Positions 16,882 through 25,563 of a stretch of DNA of 31,795 nucleotides are shown one piece after another. Numbering within the stretch: the first letter of the stretch is position 1; every line of letters begins with the position of its first letter. The notes beneath the pieces were generated by a model. The model saw nothing but the letters and a program-made list of their open reading frames with translations, made no database searches and was not told the DNA's origin. The DNA comes from CAYRMV01 sp964425255 (GTDB lineage Bacteria > Bacteroidota > Bacteroidia > Flavobacteriales_D > Crocinitomicaceae), in the NCBI GenBank assembly GCA_964425255.1, contig CAYRMV010000022.1:1-31795 (forward strand), written 5' to 3'. Position numbers and translations under genes: made by a program.

Positions 16882-16928
16882 AGCGATTTTTTCGAAAACT
16901 AGTTTATTCAACGGGTGTTTTTATAAAC

Positions 16929-16955
16929 AAAAAAAGACCGATTCAATCGGTCTTT
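16929..16955 (-). terminator. Terminator of the RNA-binding protein gene
   Basis: A 10-bp stem AAAGACCGAT/ATCGGTCTTT with a 3-nt loop, then a T run on the minus strand. It lies 18 bp after the stop. Confidence 0.8.
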
Positions 16956-16972
16956 CACATCATTTATTTCAA

Positions 16973-17521
16973 TTACTCTTCGTCTTTTTTGAATGGTTCT
17001 CTTTCGCCATCAGGTCTCGGAGTGTATGGTCTGTCACCCGCAGGTTTTCTGTAACCACCTGATTCACCATCTCGTTTCTGAAATCCTCCTTCTCGTTTTT
17101 GGTATCCACCTTCGCGATTCTGGTAACCTCCTTCACGCTTTTGATATCCTCCTTCACGTTTTTGGAAACCTCCCTCGCGTTTTTGGAAGCCACCATCCCG
17201 TTTTTGAAATCCTCCTGGTTTGAATGGTTTATTTTCGCTAGATGATTCTGATTTCGCCTCTTTTTTAGGACGATTTCCTTTCGGAGATGCAATTTTAACA
17301 TCCAATTTACGTCCATTGATGTCCATTCCGTTTAAAGCTTGAATAGCATTAATAGCTGCATCTGTATCATCCATCTCTACGTAACCAAAGCCTTTTGATT
17401 TTTTGGTTTTTTGGTCAAAAACTACATGTGCATAGTTTACTTTACCAAAGGATGAAAAGGTAGTCAACAAGTCCTCTGAAGAGATCTCCCAGTCCAAGTT
17501 TGCGATAAAAATATTTGTCAT
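16973..17521 (-). CDS. RRM-domain RNA-binding protein with GGFQKR repeats
   Basis: 182 aa. A single RNA recognition motif occupies residues 1-80, with RNP2 (IFIANL) and RNP1 (KGFGYVEM), so single-stranded RNA binding is likely. A Lys/Ser linker is followed by seven 7-residue repeats GG[FY]Q[KN]R[ED] at 103-151, an RGG-like basic, aromatic-rich tail that may add RNA binding or condensation, and an acidic end. Such short RRM proteins are common in Bacteroidetes and are often cold- or stress-linked in other bacteria, which is not shown here. It has a good promoter (17559-17587) and a strong terminator. Confidence 0.9.
   Translation of the reverse strand: MTNIFIANLDWEISSEDLLTTFSSFGKVNYAHVVFDQKTKKSKGFGYVEMDDTDAAINAIQALNGMDINGRKLDVKIASPKGNRPKKEAKSESSSENKPFKPGGFQKRDGGFQKREGGFQKREGGYQKREGGYQNREGGYQKREGGFQKRDGESGGYRKPAGDRPYTPRPDGEREPFKKDEE
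17069..17215 (-). repeat. Tandem 21-bp coding repeats (7 units) in the RRM gene
   Basis: Seven near-identical 21-bp units encode GGFQKRE variants. The DNA identity is high, so copy number probably varies among strains by slippage in multiples of seven residues, keeping the frame. Confidence 0.8.
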
Positions 17522-17558
17522 CTAACTAAAATTTAACTGCAAAACGCAAGTCTTTCTA

Positions 17559-17587
17559 CAAAGATACGCTATAAATTCCTTGCCAAA
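17559..17587 (-). promoter_or_regulatory. Promoter of the RNA-binding protein gene
   Basis: Minus strand: -33 TTTG at 17584-17587, 17 bp, then -7 TATCTTTG at 17559-17566, 38 nt before the ATG. Confidence 0.55.
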
Positions 17588-17605
17588 ATAGCTTTCGATT
17601 CAATT

Positions 17606-18808
17606 TTAGCTTATTTTTTTGTTAATATTCGTTAGAAAAACGGTCAGAAAACCCAACAAAGGTAAAAATGAACAAAGTTGAAAAACGAAATAAATCCCCC
17701 ACTTGTCAGCAAGTGAGCCCAAAAATGCACTTCCTATTCCACCCATTCCAAAGGCAAATCCAAAAAACAAACCAGAAACCATACCTACTCGACCGGGTAA
17801 CAATTCCTGAGCATAAACAAGTATCGCTGAAAAAGCCGAAGCTAAAATGAATCCAATCAACATCGAAAATAGGATTGTCCACTCAAAGTTTACATAAGGC
17901 AAAGCAAGTGTAAATGGAGCTACACCTAAAATGGAAATCCAAATGACAAATTTGCGTCCGTATCGGTCACCAATCGGTCCTCCAATCAAGGTTCCTGCTG
18001 CAACAGCAGCGAAATAAATAAACAAATAAAGCTGACTTTCTTTGACTCCAACTTCAAATCGATCCATGAGATAAAAAGTAAAATAACTCGACATCGATGC
18101 ATTGTAGAAAAACTTTGAAAAGATCAAAACCAACAAAATGAAAATAGAAACGAGAACTTCTCGGGTAATGGGTCTTTTTTCTTTTATATCTGTAGCTTTC
18201 GATTGACTAAATTTCCAATGAATAAATTTTTTGTACCAATTTCCTACTCGAATTAGAACGATCATAGCTAAAACAGAAATCAATAAAAAAGTCAGTATCG
18301 ATTTTTGTCCGTAAGCAACTACAATGGTTGCTACTAACAACGGACCAATCGCCGAACCTGTATTTCCTCCAAGTTGAAAAATAGATTGTGCTAAACCCCG
18401 TTTTCCTCCAGATGCATAAAATGCTAATTTCGACGATTCAGGATGAAAAACCGAAGAACCAAAACCTACCAAAGAAGCTGCCAAAATCAAGGAATAAAAA
18501 TCCCGCGCAAATGCAAATAAAATTATTCCAATGGTTGTACTTGTCATTCCAAAAACAAAGGAAAAAGGTTTCGGATTTTTATCTGTATACCAACCTACGA
18601 CTGGCTGAAACAAAGAAGAAGTCATTTGAAATGCCAAGGTAATGAATCCAATTTGAGAAAAACTCAAGGACAAGTCTTCTTTCAACATGGGATACAAAGC
18701 AGGTATAATTGCTTGTAACAAATCATTGAGTAAATGTGCAAAAGCAATGGAAAACAAGATCGGATAAACGGTTTTTTTGGGATCAAATGGATGATTCGAA
18801 TTTTTCAT
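17606..18808 (-). CDS. MFS transporter, fosmidomycin-resistance (Fsr)-like
   Basis: 400 aa with about twelve membrane segments. AFAHLLNDLLQAIIPALYP at the N-terminus and GFGSSVFHPESSKLAFYASGG are hallmarks of the Fsr branch of the major facilitator superfamily; GGPIGDRYGRK is the loop motif between helices. In E. coli Fsr exports fosmidomycin and related compounds, but chromosomal homologues in Bacteroidetes are of unknown substrate. It starts 15 bp after the phosphatase-superfamily gene and is probably co-transcribed with it. No clear terminator follows. Confidence 0.85.
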   Translation of the reverse strand: MKNSNHPFDPKKTVYPILFSIAFAHLLNDLLQAIIPALYPMLKEDLSLSFSQIGFITLAFQMTSSLFQPVVGWYTDKNPKPFSFVFGMTSTTIGIILFAFARDFYSLILAASLVGFGSSVFHPESSKLAFYASGGKRGLAQSIFQLGGNTGSAIGPLLVATIVVAYGQKSILTFLLISVLAMIVLIRVGNWYKKFIHWKFSQSKATDIKEKRPITREVLVSIFILLVLIFSKFFYNASMSSYFTFYLMDRFEVGVKESQLYLFIYFAAVAAGTLIGGPIGDRYGRKFVIWISILGVAPFTLALPYVNFEWTILFSMLIGFILASAFSAILVYAQELLPGRVGMVSGLFFGFAFGMGGIGSAFLGSLADKWGIYFVFQLCSFLPLLGFLTVFLTNINKKIS

Positions 18809-18823
18809 TCAATTACAAACAAT

Positions 18824-19786
18824 TTATTTCGAAGATTTCGATTCAAACATCTCTACTAAAATACGTCCTTTTCCTGTTGGCATCGGAAACTGTATCATGT
18901 GTGAAATCGTTGCAGGAATATCAATCAATTCGGCATGTGAAGAGATAATTGTATCTTTTTTAATATCTGGTCCCATGGCCAATAAGCTGATGTGTTTACA
19001 TCCCATGCACTTGTCTCCGTGTGACACAAACCCATCTCGATGTCCGTCCAAATGCCGACCGTGATCATTGGTTATCAATAAGGTAGTTTGATCTTTCATC
19101 AAGGGATGCGTTTGAATCAATTCCCACAATTTGAATGCATATTCATCACACGCCACCAACGAACGTTTGTATCCTTCCCAATCACCTTGATGACCAAATG
19201 CATCCACAGCCAACAAATTGATCAACGTTAATTTGGGTGCATATTGACCAAAAACAGACTCGACTTGTTTCCAAGTTTCAGCATCGCCCACATAATCAGC
19301 GCCATTTCCATTTTTACCACACCACGAAGCAGGCATGTATTGGTTCCACCATTGCTTGGATTTGGTATTTGCCAACACTTGTAATTTTCCTTTGCTTGCA
19401 ATCAACCAAGCTTGTTTTTTATCTGCACCCGTATGCTTTAAATAATATTGAAACATGGATGGATTTTTGGGAAGTTGCTTCCCACCGTTGCTAATTCGTT
19501 GATATACTCCTGTCGTGATTGCGGTATGCCCAGGTGTTGTGTGTGTCACTCCTTCGTTCATGAACTGAGTAAACAAGGTTCCTTCCTTCACTAATTTTTT
19601 CCCCATGTTCGGGATCAACGTACATGCTGAATCACCAAAAGTTTCCGAATAGCGCGGACCATCAATGACCAAAACTACCATGTACTTGGATTTGAAAGAA
19701 GGTGCTTCAGCTATTTTTCCCTCTAATTGCAACGAAGAAATCAAGAAAGGCAAAAATGCCAAAGCGAGCATGACAAAAAATTTCAT
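18824..19786 (-). CDS. Alkaline phosphatase/sulfatase superfamily protein, secreted
   Basis: 320 aa. A signal peptide (about 1-20) is followed by the superfamily metal site: VVLVIDGPRYSE (Asp42), GVTHTTPGHTAITTG (candidate Thr nucleophile at 82-84), LLAVDAFGH (Asp and His ligands), and TNDHGRHLDGHRDGF (Asp-His). This is the phosphodiesterase/phosphatase fold; substrate (phosphate monoester, diester or sulfate) cannot be told. An intact CMGC motif after the last His set is less usual. The start at MKFFVML is preferred to one six codons upstream. A -7 box TATTTTTG is at 19802-19809. The next gene, 15 bp on, is an Fsr-like exporter. Confidence 0.8.
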   Translation of the reverse strand: MKFFVMLALAFLPFLISSLQLEGKIAEAPSFKSKYMVVLVIDGPRYSETFGDSACTLIPNMGKKLVKEGTLFTQFMNEGVTHTTPGHTAITTGVYQRISNGGKQLPKNPSMFQYYLKHTGADKKQAWLIASKGKLQVLANTKSKQWWNQYMPASWCGKNGNGADYVGDAETWKQVESVFGQYAPKLTLINLLAVDAFGHQGDWEGYKRSLVACDEYAFKLWELIQTHPLMKDQTTLLITNDHGRHLDGHRDGFVSHGDKCMGCKHISLLAMGPDIKKDTIISSHAELIDIPATISHMIQFPMPTGKGRILVEMFESKSSK

Positions 19787-19801
19787 GTATCCAATTTTAT
19801 G

Positions 19802-19809
19802 CAAAAATA
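19802..19809 (-). promoter_or_regulatory. -7 promoter element of the phosphatase/MFS operon
   Basis: Minus-strand TATTTTTG, 15 nt before the ATG at 19786. Confidence 0.4.
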
Positions 19810-19870
19810 CGCATTATCTAGTGAGAAAAATTGACTTGTTACATTTCAACTATTTTGCGTTATGGTATTG

Positions 19871-19891
19871 TTGTTGAACTCAACTCAACAA
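19871..19891. promoter_or_regulatory. Inverted repeat before the OmpA-family gene
   Basis: TTGTTGA and TCAACAA arms with a 7-nt spacer. A weak -7 box TATCTTTA (one mismatch) follows at 19899-19906 on the plus strand. It may be an operator or chance. Confidence 0.3.
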
Positions 19892-19936
19892 ATTTTATTA
19901 TCTTTAGTTTATATAAATACTTGATACTTGAATAAG

Positions 19937-21445
19937 ATGAACTTTTTTTTTACGATTCTATTAATAACTGGTTTTGCATTCATTTCTCATTCACAGAAGG
20001 AAGCAAGTGTCTGGTATTTTGGCAAAAATGCAGGTATTGAATTTACAGCAAACGGCGTAAAATCTCTCAACAATTCGGCTTTAAGCACAGAGGAAGGTTG
20101 TTCAGTGATTAGTGATTCGCAAGGAAAATTACTTTTTTACACCGACGGAATCACGGTTTGGAATCGAAACCACCAACCGATGAACAACGGAAAAGACTTG
20201 AAAGGGGATCCTTCTTCCACACAATCTTCCGTCGTAATTGCTGCGAATAATGTCCCAGGAAAATACTATTTATTCACCGTTGCTGCCACTGCGGGTGAAG
20301 CAGGCATTTGTTATTCCGTGGTCGATTTAACTCGAAATGGCGGTTTGGGCGATGTGGTTCCTGAGAAAAAAAACATTCCTTTGATGACACCTGTTACCGA
20401 AAAAATGACCGCCGTGAAGCATCGCAATGGAAAAGACAGTTGGGTAATAACACATGGATGGAAAAACAATGCTTTTTTTGCTTATTTGGTCAATGAAAAT
20501 GGAGTCAGTTCAACGCCCATTCGAAGTGATGTAGGCATTATTCATGATGGAGATGGCTTAAATACCCAAGGTTACATGAAATCAAATCCGGATGGAAGTA
20601 ACTTAGCACTTGCATTGGAAGAATCAGACATATTAGAGATTTTTGATTTTGATAATGCCACTGGAAAAGTTAGCTTTCCCATTCGAATTCAAGTGAAACC
20701 GAAATCGTATATTTATGGAATAGAATTTTCGCCTTCGGGTTCCGTTTTGTATGTTTCAGCAGCGGGAACGGGGGAAATTTATCAGTTTAATTTACAAGAA
20801 CGAAGTGCTGAAAAAATTCAAGCTTCAGGGAAAGTAATCGGACAAACCCAAAACAAAGAATGGGTGGGCGCTTTACAAATCGGAAATGATGGAAAAATCT
20901 ATTATCCCATTTATCAAACTCCTTACTTGGGTGTCATTCACAAACCTGAAGTACTTGGAGTTAATTGTAAAATGGAAAACAATTACATCAAACTGGAAAA
21001 AGGATTATCAACACTGGGTTTGCCAACCTTTACTCAAAGTTTTTTCCGCGAAAAATTAATTGAAAAACCCATTGTTTACTTCAAAGAGACGGAGGTAAAA
21101 CTGAATGAAAATTATGTACTCAAAAACATCTATTTCGATTTTGGGAAATTTGATTTGAAGGAAACCTCTTATCCCGAATTGACCAAATTACTTGCCCTTT
21201 TGAAGAAAAATCCTTCGTGGAAAATTGAATTATCGGGTCATACAGATAACGTTGGTAACAAACCAAGTAACATCATTCTTTCCGAAAACCGGGCAAAAGC
21301 GGTACAAAACTTCTTGATTTCCAAAGGAATTTCAGCAAATCGAATCTCCATTCAAGGATTCGGAAGCAGTTTGCCCATTGCCACCAACGAAACAGACACA
21401 GGTCGAGCAAAAAACAGACGTGTCGAATTTTTGGTGAAGGAATAA
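19937..21445 (+). CDS. OmpA family protein with N-terminal beta-propeller-like region
   Basis: 502 aa. A signal peptide (about 1-20) is followed by about 370 residues of beta-rich repeats with WD-like and GKIYYP motifs, resembling the beta-propeller (PD40-like) region seen in many Bacteroidetes OmpA proteins. The C-terminal OmpA peptidoglycan-binding domain runs from about 390 to the end: NIYFDFGKFDLKE, ELSGHTDNVGN and NRAKAVQNFLISKGI, with TGRAKNRRVEF at the end. It is expected to anchor to peptidoglycan from the outer membrane side. The ATG is chosen over a TTG three codons upstream. It is convergent with the amidotransferase gene, 24 bp apart. Confidence 0.88.
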   Translation: MNFFFTILLITGFAFISHSQKEASVWYFGKNAGIEFTANGVKSLNNSALSTEEGCSVISDSQGKLLFYTDGITVWNRNHQPMNNGKDLKGDPSSTQSSVVIAANNVPGKYYLFTVAATAGEAGICYSVVDLTRNGGLGDVVPEKKNIPLMTPVTEKMTAVKHRNGKDSWVITHGWKNNAFFAYLVNENGVSSTPIRSDVGIIHDGDGLNTQGYMKSNPDGSNLALALEESDILEIFDFDNATGKVSFPIRIQVKPKSYIYGIEFSPSGSVLYVSAAGTGEIYQFNLQERSAEKIQASGKVIGQTQNKEWVGALQIGNDGKIYYPIYQTPYLGVIHKPEVLGVNCKMENNYIKLEKGLSTLGLPTFTQSFFREKLIEKPIVYFKETEVKLNENYVLKNIYFDFGKFDLKETSYPELTKLLALLKKNPSWKIELSGHTDNVGNKPSNIILSENRAKAVQNFLISKGISANRISIQGFGSSLPIATNETDTGRAKNRRVEFLVKE

Positions 21446-21469
21446 AATTTATTTTATTGATAAAGTGGA

Positions 21470-22606
21470 TCAAAAAGAAGCCAATTTTTCCTTTTTAAAT
21501 AATTTCCGATATGTGTCGTAAATGAAACGTAATTTCTTTTCATCATTTGGGTAATCGGTGAAAAAACGGGGTGGAAGTTTCAAAATAGACTCAAAATCTT
21601 CTAAACTGATTCCCAGCTTTTTGGCAATGTATTTTTTATCTTCTTGAATTTTTTCTGCATTGTATGGCTTCGACTCTAATTCTTTTAAAGCTTGATCTCT
21701 CGTAATTTGACCAATACAAATTTGAGAAGATAATGTCGCTTTACGGTAATCAATTCCAAATTTTTCATACAGATAATAAGCTTGAATGAAACCCGTATAC
21801 TTCGACTCATAATGCTTTCCGCCGTAGTATTTCCAATCTAATTTTTCGCTTAACAACTGCATCGCTTCCTCTTTTACAAAAGGAACATAGTTTAACATGT
21901 ACACCATTTTGATTCCACGAATAAACTTGTAGTACATTTCTTTCTGAAAGCCAAAAGTTGGAAATTTTCGAAGTTTAACTGAACCAAACTTCGTGTGTAT
22001 GTGATTGAAATAGGTTAAATCTTTGGCGTTGTAGTGCCAAGAACGAGGTAAGATTCCTTCCGTAGCAAAATTTCCTCCGCTGATGATGTATTTGACTCCG
22101 TATTTGGATGCTAATTTGTGTAAAGAAGCTAAAATGGCAATATCCGTTGGTGTATCCGCTTCAGGAACTGATGCTTTTAAAAAAGACAATTGCAAATCTT
22201 TGAATTCAACCCAATCTAGGACATAACTTTCATAGTCGACCTTCAACTTTTTCGCAATATTCTTGATATTCAACACTGCTTCTTCTGAATTCCAACCATT
22301 ATCCATGTGAACACCTAAAACTCTTAAGCCCATTTGTGTACATAAATAAGCAGCATAGCTACTGTCTACACCACCACTAAGACCAACTACACAGTCGTAT
22401 TTTTTTCCTTTTCCATCCTTTTTCATTCTGGAAACCCACATCGCCAATTCAGCATCACTTTTCGCTCCTTGATAATTATGGGAAGATCGGGTTTGAATAA
22501 ACTCAGTACAATGATTGCATTCTCCCTGCTCGTTGAAACGAATTTCGGGATCCGTAGTGTCCATCAAACAACGCGTACATTGTTTATATTCAGAAGATAA
22601 ATTCAT
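21470..22606 (-). CDS. N-acetyl sugar amidotransferase (PP-loop, WbpG/WbuX-like)
   Basis: 378 aa. An N-terminal zinc-finger-like set (Cys10, Cys13, Cys30, Cys33) precedes the PP-loop ATP pyrophosphatase motif SGGVDSS at 77-83. YIISGGNFATEGILPRSWHY and YYGGKHYESKYTGFIQAYYL are characteristic of the family. It uses ATP and ammonia to turn a sugar acetamido group into an acetamidino group, with ammonia supplied by HisH/HisF2-type proteins, and these are encoded as a single fused gene just upstream on the same strand. The chosen ATG (22606) is preferred over a TTG at 22615. A terminator and separate promoter divide it from the fused gene, so they are separate transcripts. Confidence 0.88.
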   Translation of the reverse strand: MNLSSEYKQCTRCLMDTTDPEIRFNEQGECNHCTEFIQTRSSHNYQGAKSDAELAMWVSRMKKDGKGKKYDCVVGLSGGVDSSYAAYLCTQMGLRVLGVHMDNGWNSEEAVLNIKNIAKKLKVDYESYVLDWVEFKDLQLSFLKASVPEADTPTDIAILASLHKLASKYGVKYIISGGNFATEGILPRSWHYNAKDLTYFNHIHTKFGSVKLRKFPTFGFQKEMYYKFIRGIKMVYMLNYVPFVKEEAMQLLSEKLDWKYYGGKHYESKYTGFIQAYYLYEKFGIDYRKATLSSQICIGQITRDQALKELESKPYNAEKIQEDKKYIAKKLGISLEDFESILKLPPRFFTDYPNDEKKLRFIYDTYRKLFKKEKLASF

Positions 22607-22708
22607 ATTATGCAATCAATAGTAAAAACATCGCTTTTGGTTGAAACATTGATTTTGAATCATTCAACAAAATCCACCTTTCATGCCTAAATGCACGTTT
22701 GATAACCG

Positions 22709-22716
22709 CAAATGTA
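22709..22716 (-). promoter_or_regulatory. Putative -7 element of the first amidotransferase gene
   Basis: Minus-strand TACATTTG, about 100 nt before the ATG at 22606, giving a long leader. Confidence 0.4.
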
Positions 22717-22745
22717 TGTAATTTTGGTATCGAAAATTCTCTTAT

Positions 22746-22783
22746 AAAAAAATAAATTATTGCCTTTGAAAATCAAGCAATAA
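22746..22783 (-). terminator. Terminator after hisH-hisF2
   Basis: A 7-bp stem (TTATTGC/GCAATAA; 22757-22783) with a 13-nt loop, then a T-rich run on the minus strand, 12 bp after the fusion gene. The stem is short, so termination may be partial. Confidence 0.55.
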
Positions 22784-22794
22784 CTCGTTTTACT

Positions 22795-24234
22795 TTATCG
22801 ATTTAGATTGAATATTTTCTCATCTTGCTCCGGATAGGAAATCAATACACCTCGGTTTGAACCTTGATATACAAACATACTTCCTCCGGCAAGACCATTG
22901 GAAAATCCGTGTTCAAATCCGGTTTTTAAGTGCTCCATATTCGCTGCACCTCCCAACGCAACAACAGGAATCGAAACAGCTTCTGAAATTTGTTTAACTA
23001 ATTCGATATCGTACCCACTCATTGTTCCATCTTTTTCGATGGATTGAATGATCAACTCTCCTGCTCCTTGTTTTTCCATCAATTGTGCAAAAGCTACTGG
23101 AGTAAATCCACTTGCTTTTGTTCCTCCCATAGTCCAAACTTGCTGACTTCCAAAAAATTTCTTTTTTACATCGATGCAAACAACAATTGTTGACGAACCA
23201 AAAGCCTCTGCTGCGTCTCGAACAAAGGTTGGGTTTTCGACAGAAATTGTATTCAACACAACCTTTTCTGCACCTGCCGATAAAATAGTTCGAATATCTT
23301 CCAAGGTTCGTATTCCTCCTCCAACTGCGAAAGGCATATTGGCTTCTTCCCCTACATTTTTGACAAAATCAATGGAAATCAATCGCTTTTCTTTGCTCGC
23401 TTCGATATCGAGGAAAACTAATTCATCTGCTTTTAGATCATTGAAAATGCGAACAGCATTGATTGGATCTCCAATGTAATTTGGTTTTTTAAATCCAATT
23501 GTTTTGACCAAGATCGAATCTTTTAAAAGCAAAACAGGGATAATTCTTGGTTGTAGACCCGAAATGTAATCGCTGAAATTGGATTCTTTAACCACAGATT
23601 CTGCATCATTCATTTCCGAAAAATGAGTCAAGGCAAAATTTTTCAATAAAGTCATCCCAACTTCATGGCTCTTTTCTGGATGATATTGAAAACCAAAAAT
23701 AGTTCCTTTCGAAATTGCAGATACAAATGGAGCACCGTAATGCGTGATATTCAGTACATCATTGGTATCATTGGTTTTCATGTAATATGCATGAACAAAA
23801 TAAAAAGCAGATTGATCTGGAATATCTTCCATCAAGGGACTTTTCTTTTCAATCGAAATGGAATTCCAACCCGTGTGGGGAACTTTAAATCTCAAGGTGT
23901 CTTCCAATTTAAATTTCACCACTTCAGCATCAAACCAACCCAAGCCAGCTACATTTCCCTCTTCACTGAATTTTGCCATCAATTGCATGCCTAAACAAAT
24001 CCCTAAAATAGGTGTCTTTTTGATCAAAACTGCTTCATTTAATGCGTCTAACAAACCTAGCTCTTCTAAGTTTTTCATTGCTTGACCAAAATGTCCAACT
24101 CCTGGAAGAATCAATTTACTAGCTTTTCGAATAGCATCAGGTTCGGATGAAACCATGGATTCGACTTGTAATTGATCCAACTTTTTCTTCACCGAATGAA
24201 GATTACCCATTTTATAATCTACGATTACCAACAT
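22795..24234 (-). CDS. HisH-HisF2 fusion: glutaminase plus acetamidino-modification barrel protein
   Basis: 479 aa. Residues 1-203 are a class I glutamine amidotransferase like HisH, with nucleophile Cys80 (GICLGMQ) and His185/Glu187 (YHPEKS). Residues 229-479 are a HisF-type TIM barrel: ELVFLDIEASKEKR, FAVGGGIRTLEDIR, CIDVKKKF (Asp355) and SIEKDGTMSGYD. In true HisF the motif CLDVKDG carries the first catalytic Asp; here it reads VLLLKDS, so that Asp is Leu236, the AglZ/HisF2 (acetamidino modification) pattern rather than histidine biosynthesis. So ammonia from glutamine would pass through the barrel to the PP-loop amidotransferase. The two functions, usually separate genes in bacteria, are one frame with a short linker (about 204-228). 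It starts 3 bp after the glycosyltransferase stop. Confidence 0.9.
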   Translation of the reverse strand: MLVIVDYKMGNLHSVKKKLDQLQVESMVSSEPDAIRKASKLILPGVGHFGQAMKNLEELGLLDALNEAVLIKKTPILGICLGMQLMAKFSEEGNVAGLGWFDAEVVKFKLEDTLRFKVPHTGWNSISIEKKSPLMEDIPDQSAFYFVHAYYMKTNDTNDVLNITHYGAPFVSAISKGTIFGFQYHPEKSHEVGMTLLKNFALTHFSEMNDAESVVKESNFSDYISGLQPRIIPVLLLKDSILVKTIGFKKPNYIGDPINAVRIFNDLKADELVFLDIEASKEKRLISIDFVKNVGEEANMPFAVGGGIRTLEDIRTILSAGAEKVVLNTISVENPTFVRDAAEAFGSSTIVVCIDVKKKFFGSQQVWTMGGTKASGFTPVAFAQLMEKQGAGELIIQSIEKDGTMSGYDIELVKQISEAVSIPVVALGGAANMEHLKTGFEHGFSNGLAGGSMFVYQGSNRGVLISYPEQDEKIFNLNR

Positions 24235-24237
24235 AAT

Positions 24238-25563
24238 CTACAAGGATTTAATTAATTCAGCCAACTGTTGAACCTGAATTTTACGGGAATAGTTTTCGAT
24301 ACCTACCGAATTGCAAGAAATTCTTTTTGTTTCCTTAAATTCTTGAACCAAATCGATTAGCACTTCCTTTAAATGACTTTCATCTTGAACCACAATTCCA
24401 GAATTTGTTTCTTGAATTAAATCTGCCTGAAGCTGCTTACTTACTCCGTCAATTTCATCCATCGTGTAATATTTCTGCTTTAATTCCAAGGCTTTTGGAT
24501 CGTTGCCGTAACACAAAATTATTTTTCTTCGGGTACCCAAATAATCAAAGATTTTAGTTCCCATAAAGGAATAATAATTAAACAAAAGCATCACGTTTTC
24601 ACTAGCAATCCGATTCAATAATTCTTTGTTGGGAATTTTGGGGAAAATTTGAATCGAATTTTGAGTCTTCTCTGGAAATGTTTGAATATAACTTTCCACT
24701 TCATCGGGAATATTTATTCCATAGAGATTTAATTGAATCTCAATTTCGTGATTTTCTTCTAATAAGTTCGACAAAACCTGAATAAAACTCTTCCAAGGAT
24801 GCCAAACATAAATGGTTCCCACAAAAGAAATAGTTAGTTTTGATGTAATTTGAGGAAGCTGTGCTATCTCATCAATAACCTCTGGATCATAGCCATTTGG
24901 CAAAACTGAGATAAACTTGTCAGGAAACAATTCGTTCAATTTGATCTTTAAAAAATCAGAAACGGTCACAGCGGATGATGCACTTGAAACAATCTTTTTT
25001 TCCAAACGTTTGTTCCACGAATAATACAACTTATTTAGCTGGTAATCTTTATTTTGACTCCAAGGATCACGGTAATCAGCAATCCAAGGAATGTTAAATT
25101 CTGTACTTAATTTTTTCGCATAATAAAACAAAACAAATGGATCTCCTGTCGCTATTATCGCATCTACTTTTGTATTTTTAAGATATCTACGTGCTTCTTT
25201 GTATAGTTCTTTTTTGGGTCCTGTAATTTTGATAAACTGACCAAATTCATGAATTGCCGTATTCATTTTTCGTAGGGAACGTAAATAATTTTCTCCTTTT
25301 TGCTCTAACTTACGGTTACTCCATGTTTGCTTATAAGGTGTTCTTAAAATGAGTCCCATTGGAGATTCTTCCCGTACTGTTTGCTTATTCGAACTTGCCG
25401 TGATGTAATCTAATGCATTACCATATTTATTCTCCCAATGACGGGTAATCACAACTGGATCTACTCCAAATTCACGGAAATACTTATACCAATTGTAAGG
25501 CCTCAAACCGCCTACCGAAACATACGGTGGAAAATCATACGCTAAAATGAGGACTTTTTTCAT
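24238..25563 (-). CDS. Glycosyltransferase family 4-like protein
   Basis: 441 aa. The GT-B layout is visible: an N-terminal Rossmann-like half with AYDFPPYVSVGGLRPY, then ADYRDPW and a VTVSDFLK segment, and the C-terminal half with SFVGTIYVWHPWKS and the acceptor/donor helix FMGTKIFDYLGTRRKIILCYG. It probably adds a sugar to a surface glycan, and its place next to HisH-HisF2 suggests the same pathway. Its ATG overlaps the stop of the upstream AlbA_2/winged-helix gene by 4 bp (ATGA). Confidence 0.82.
   Translation of the reverse strand: MKKVLILAYDFPPYVSVGGLRPYNWYKYFREFGVDPVVITRHWENKYGNALDYITASSNKQTVREESPMGLILRTPYKQTWSNRKLEQKGENYLRSLRKMNTAIHEFGQFIKITGPKKELYKEARRYLKNTKVDAIIATGDPFVLFYYAKKLSTEFNIPWIADYRDPWSQNKDYQLNKLYYSWNKRLEKKIVSSASSAVTVSDFLKIKLNELFPDKFISVLPNGYDPEVIDEIAQLPQITSKLTISFVGTIYVWHPWKSFIQVLSNLLEENHEIEIQLNLYGINIPDEVESYIQTFPEKTQNSIQIFPKIPNKELLNRIASENVMLLFNYYSFMGTKIFDYLGTRRKIILCYGNDPKALELKQKYYTMDEIDGVSKQLQADLIQETNSGIVVQDESHLKEVLIDLVQEFKETKRISCNSVGIENYSRKIQVQQLAELIKSL

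Noticed and set aside
17069..17215. CRISPR array in the RRM gene
   Set aside because: The units are contiguous 21-bp coding repeats without spacers.
16969..17316. Lys/Asn-rich ORF overlapping the RRM gene
   Set aside because: It is an out-of-frame reading of the 21-bp repeats; the other frame has RNP motifs and a proper start.
22795..24234. Ordinary histidine biosynthesis HisH-HisF
   Set aside because: The first catalytic Asp is replaced by Leu, no other his genes are near, and sugar amidotransferases and glycosyltransferases surround it.
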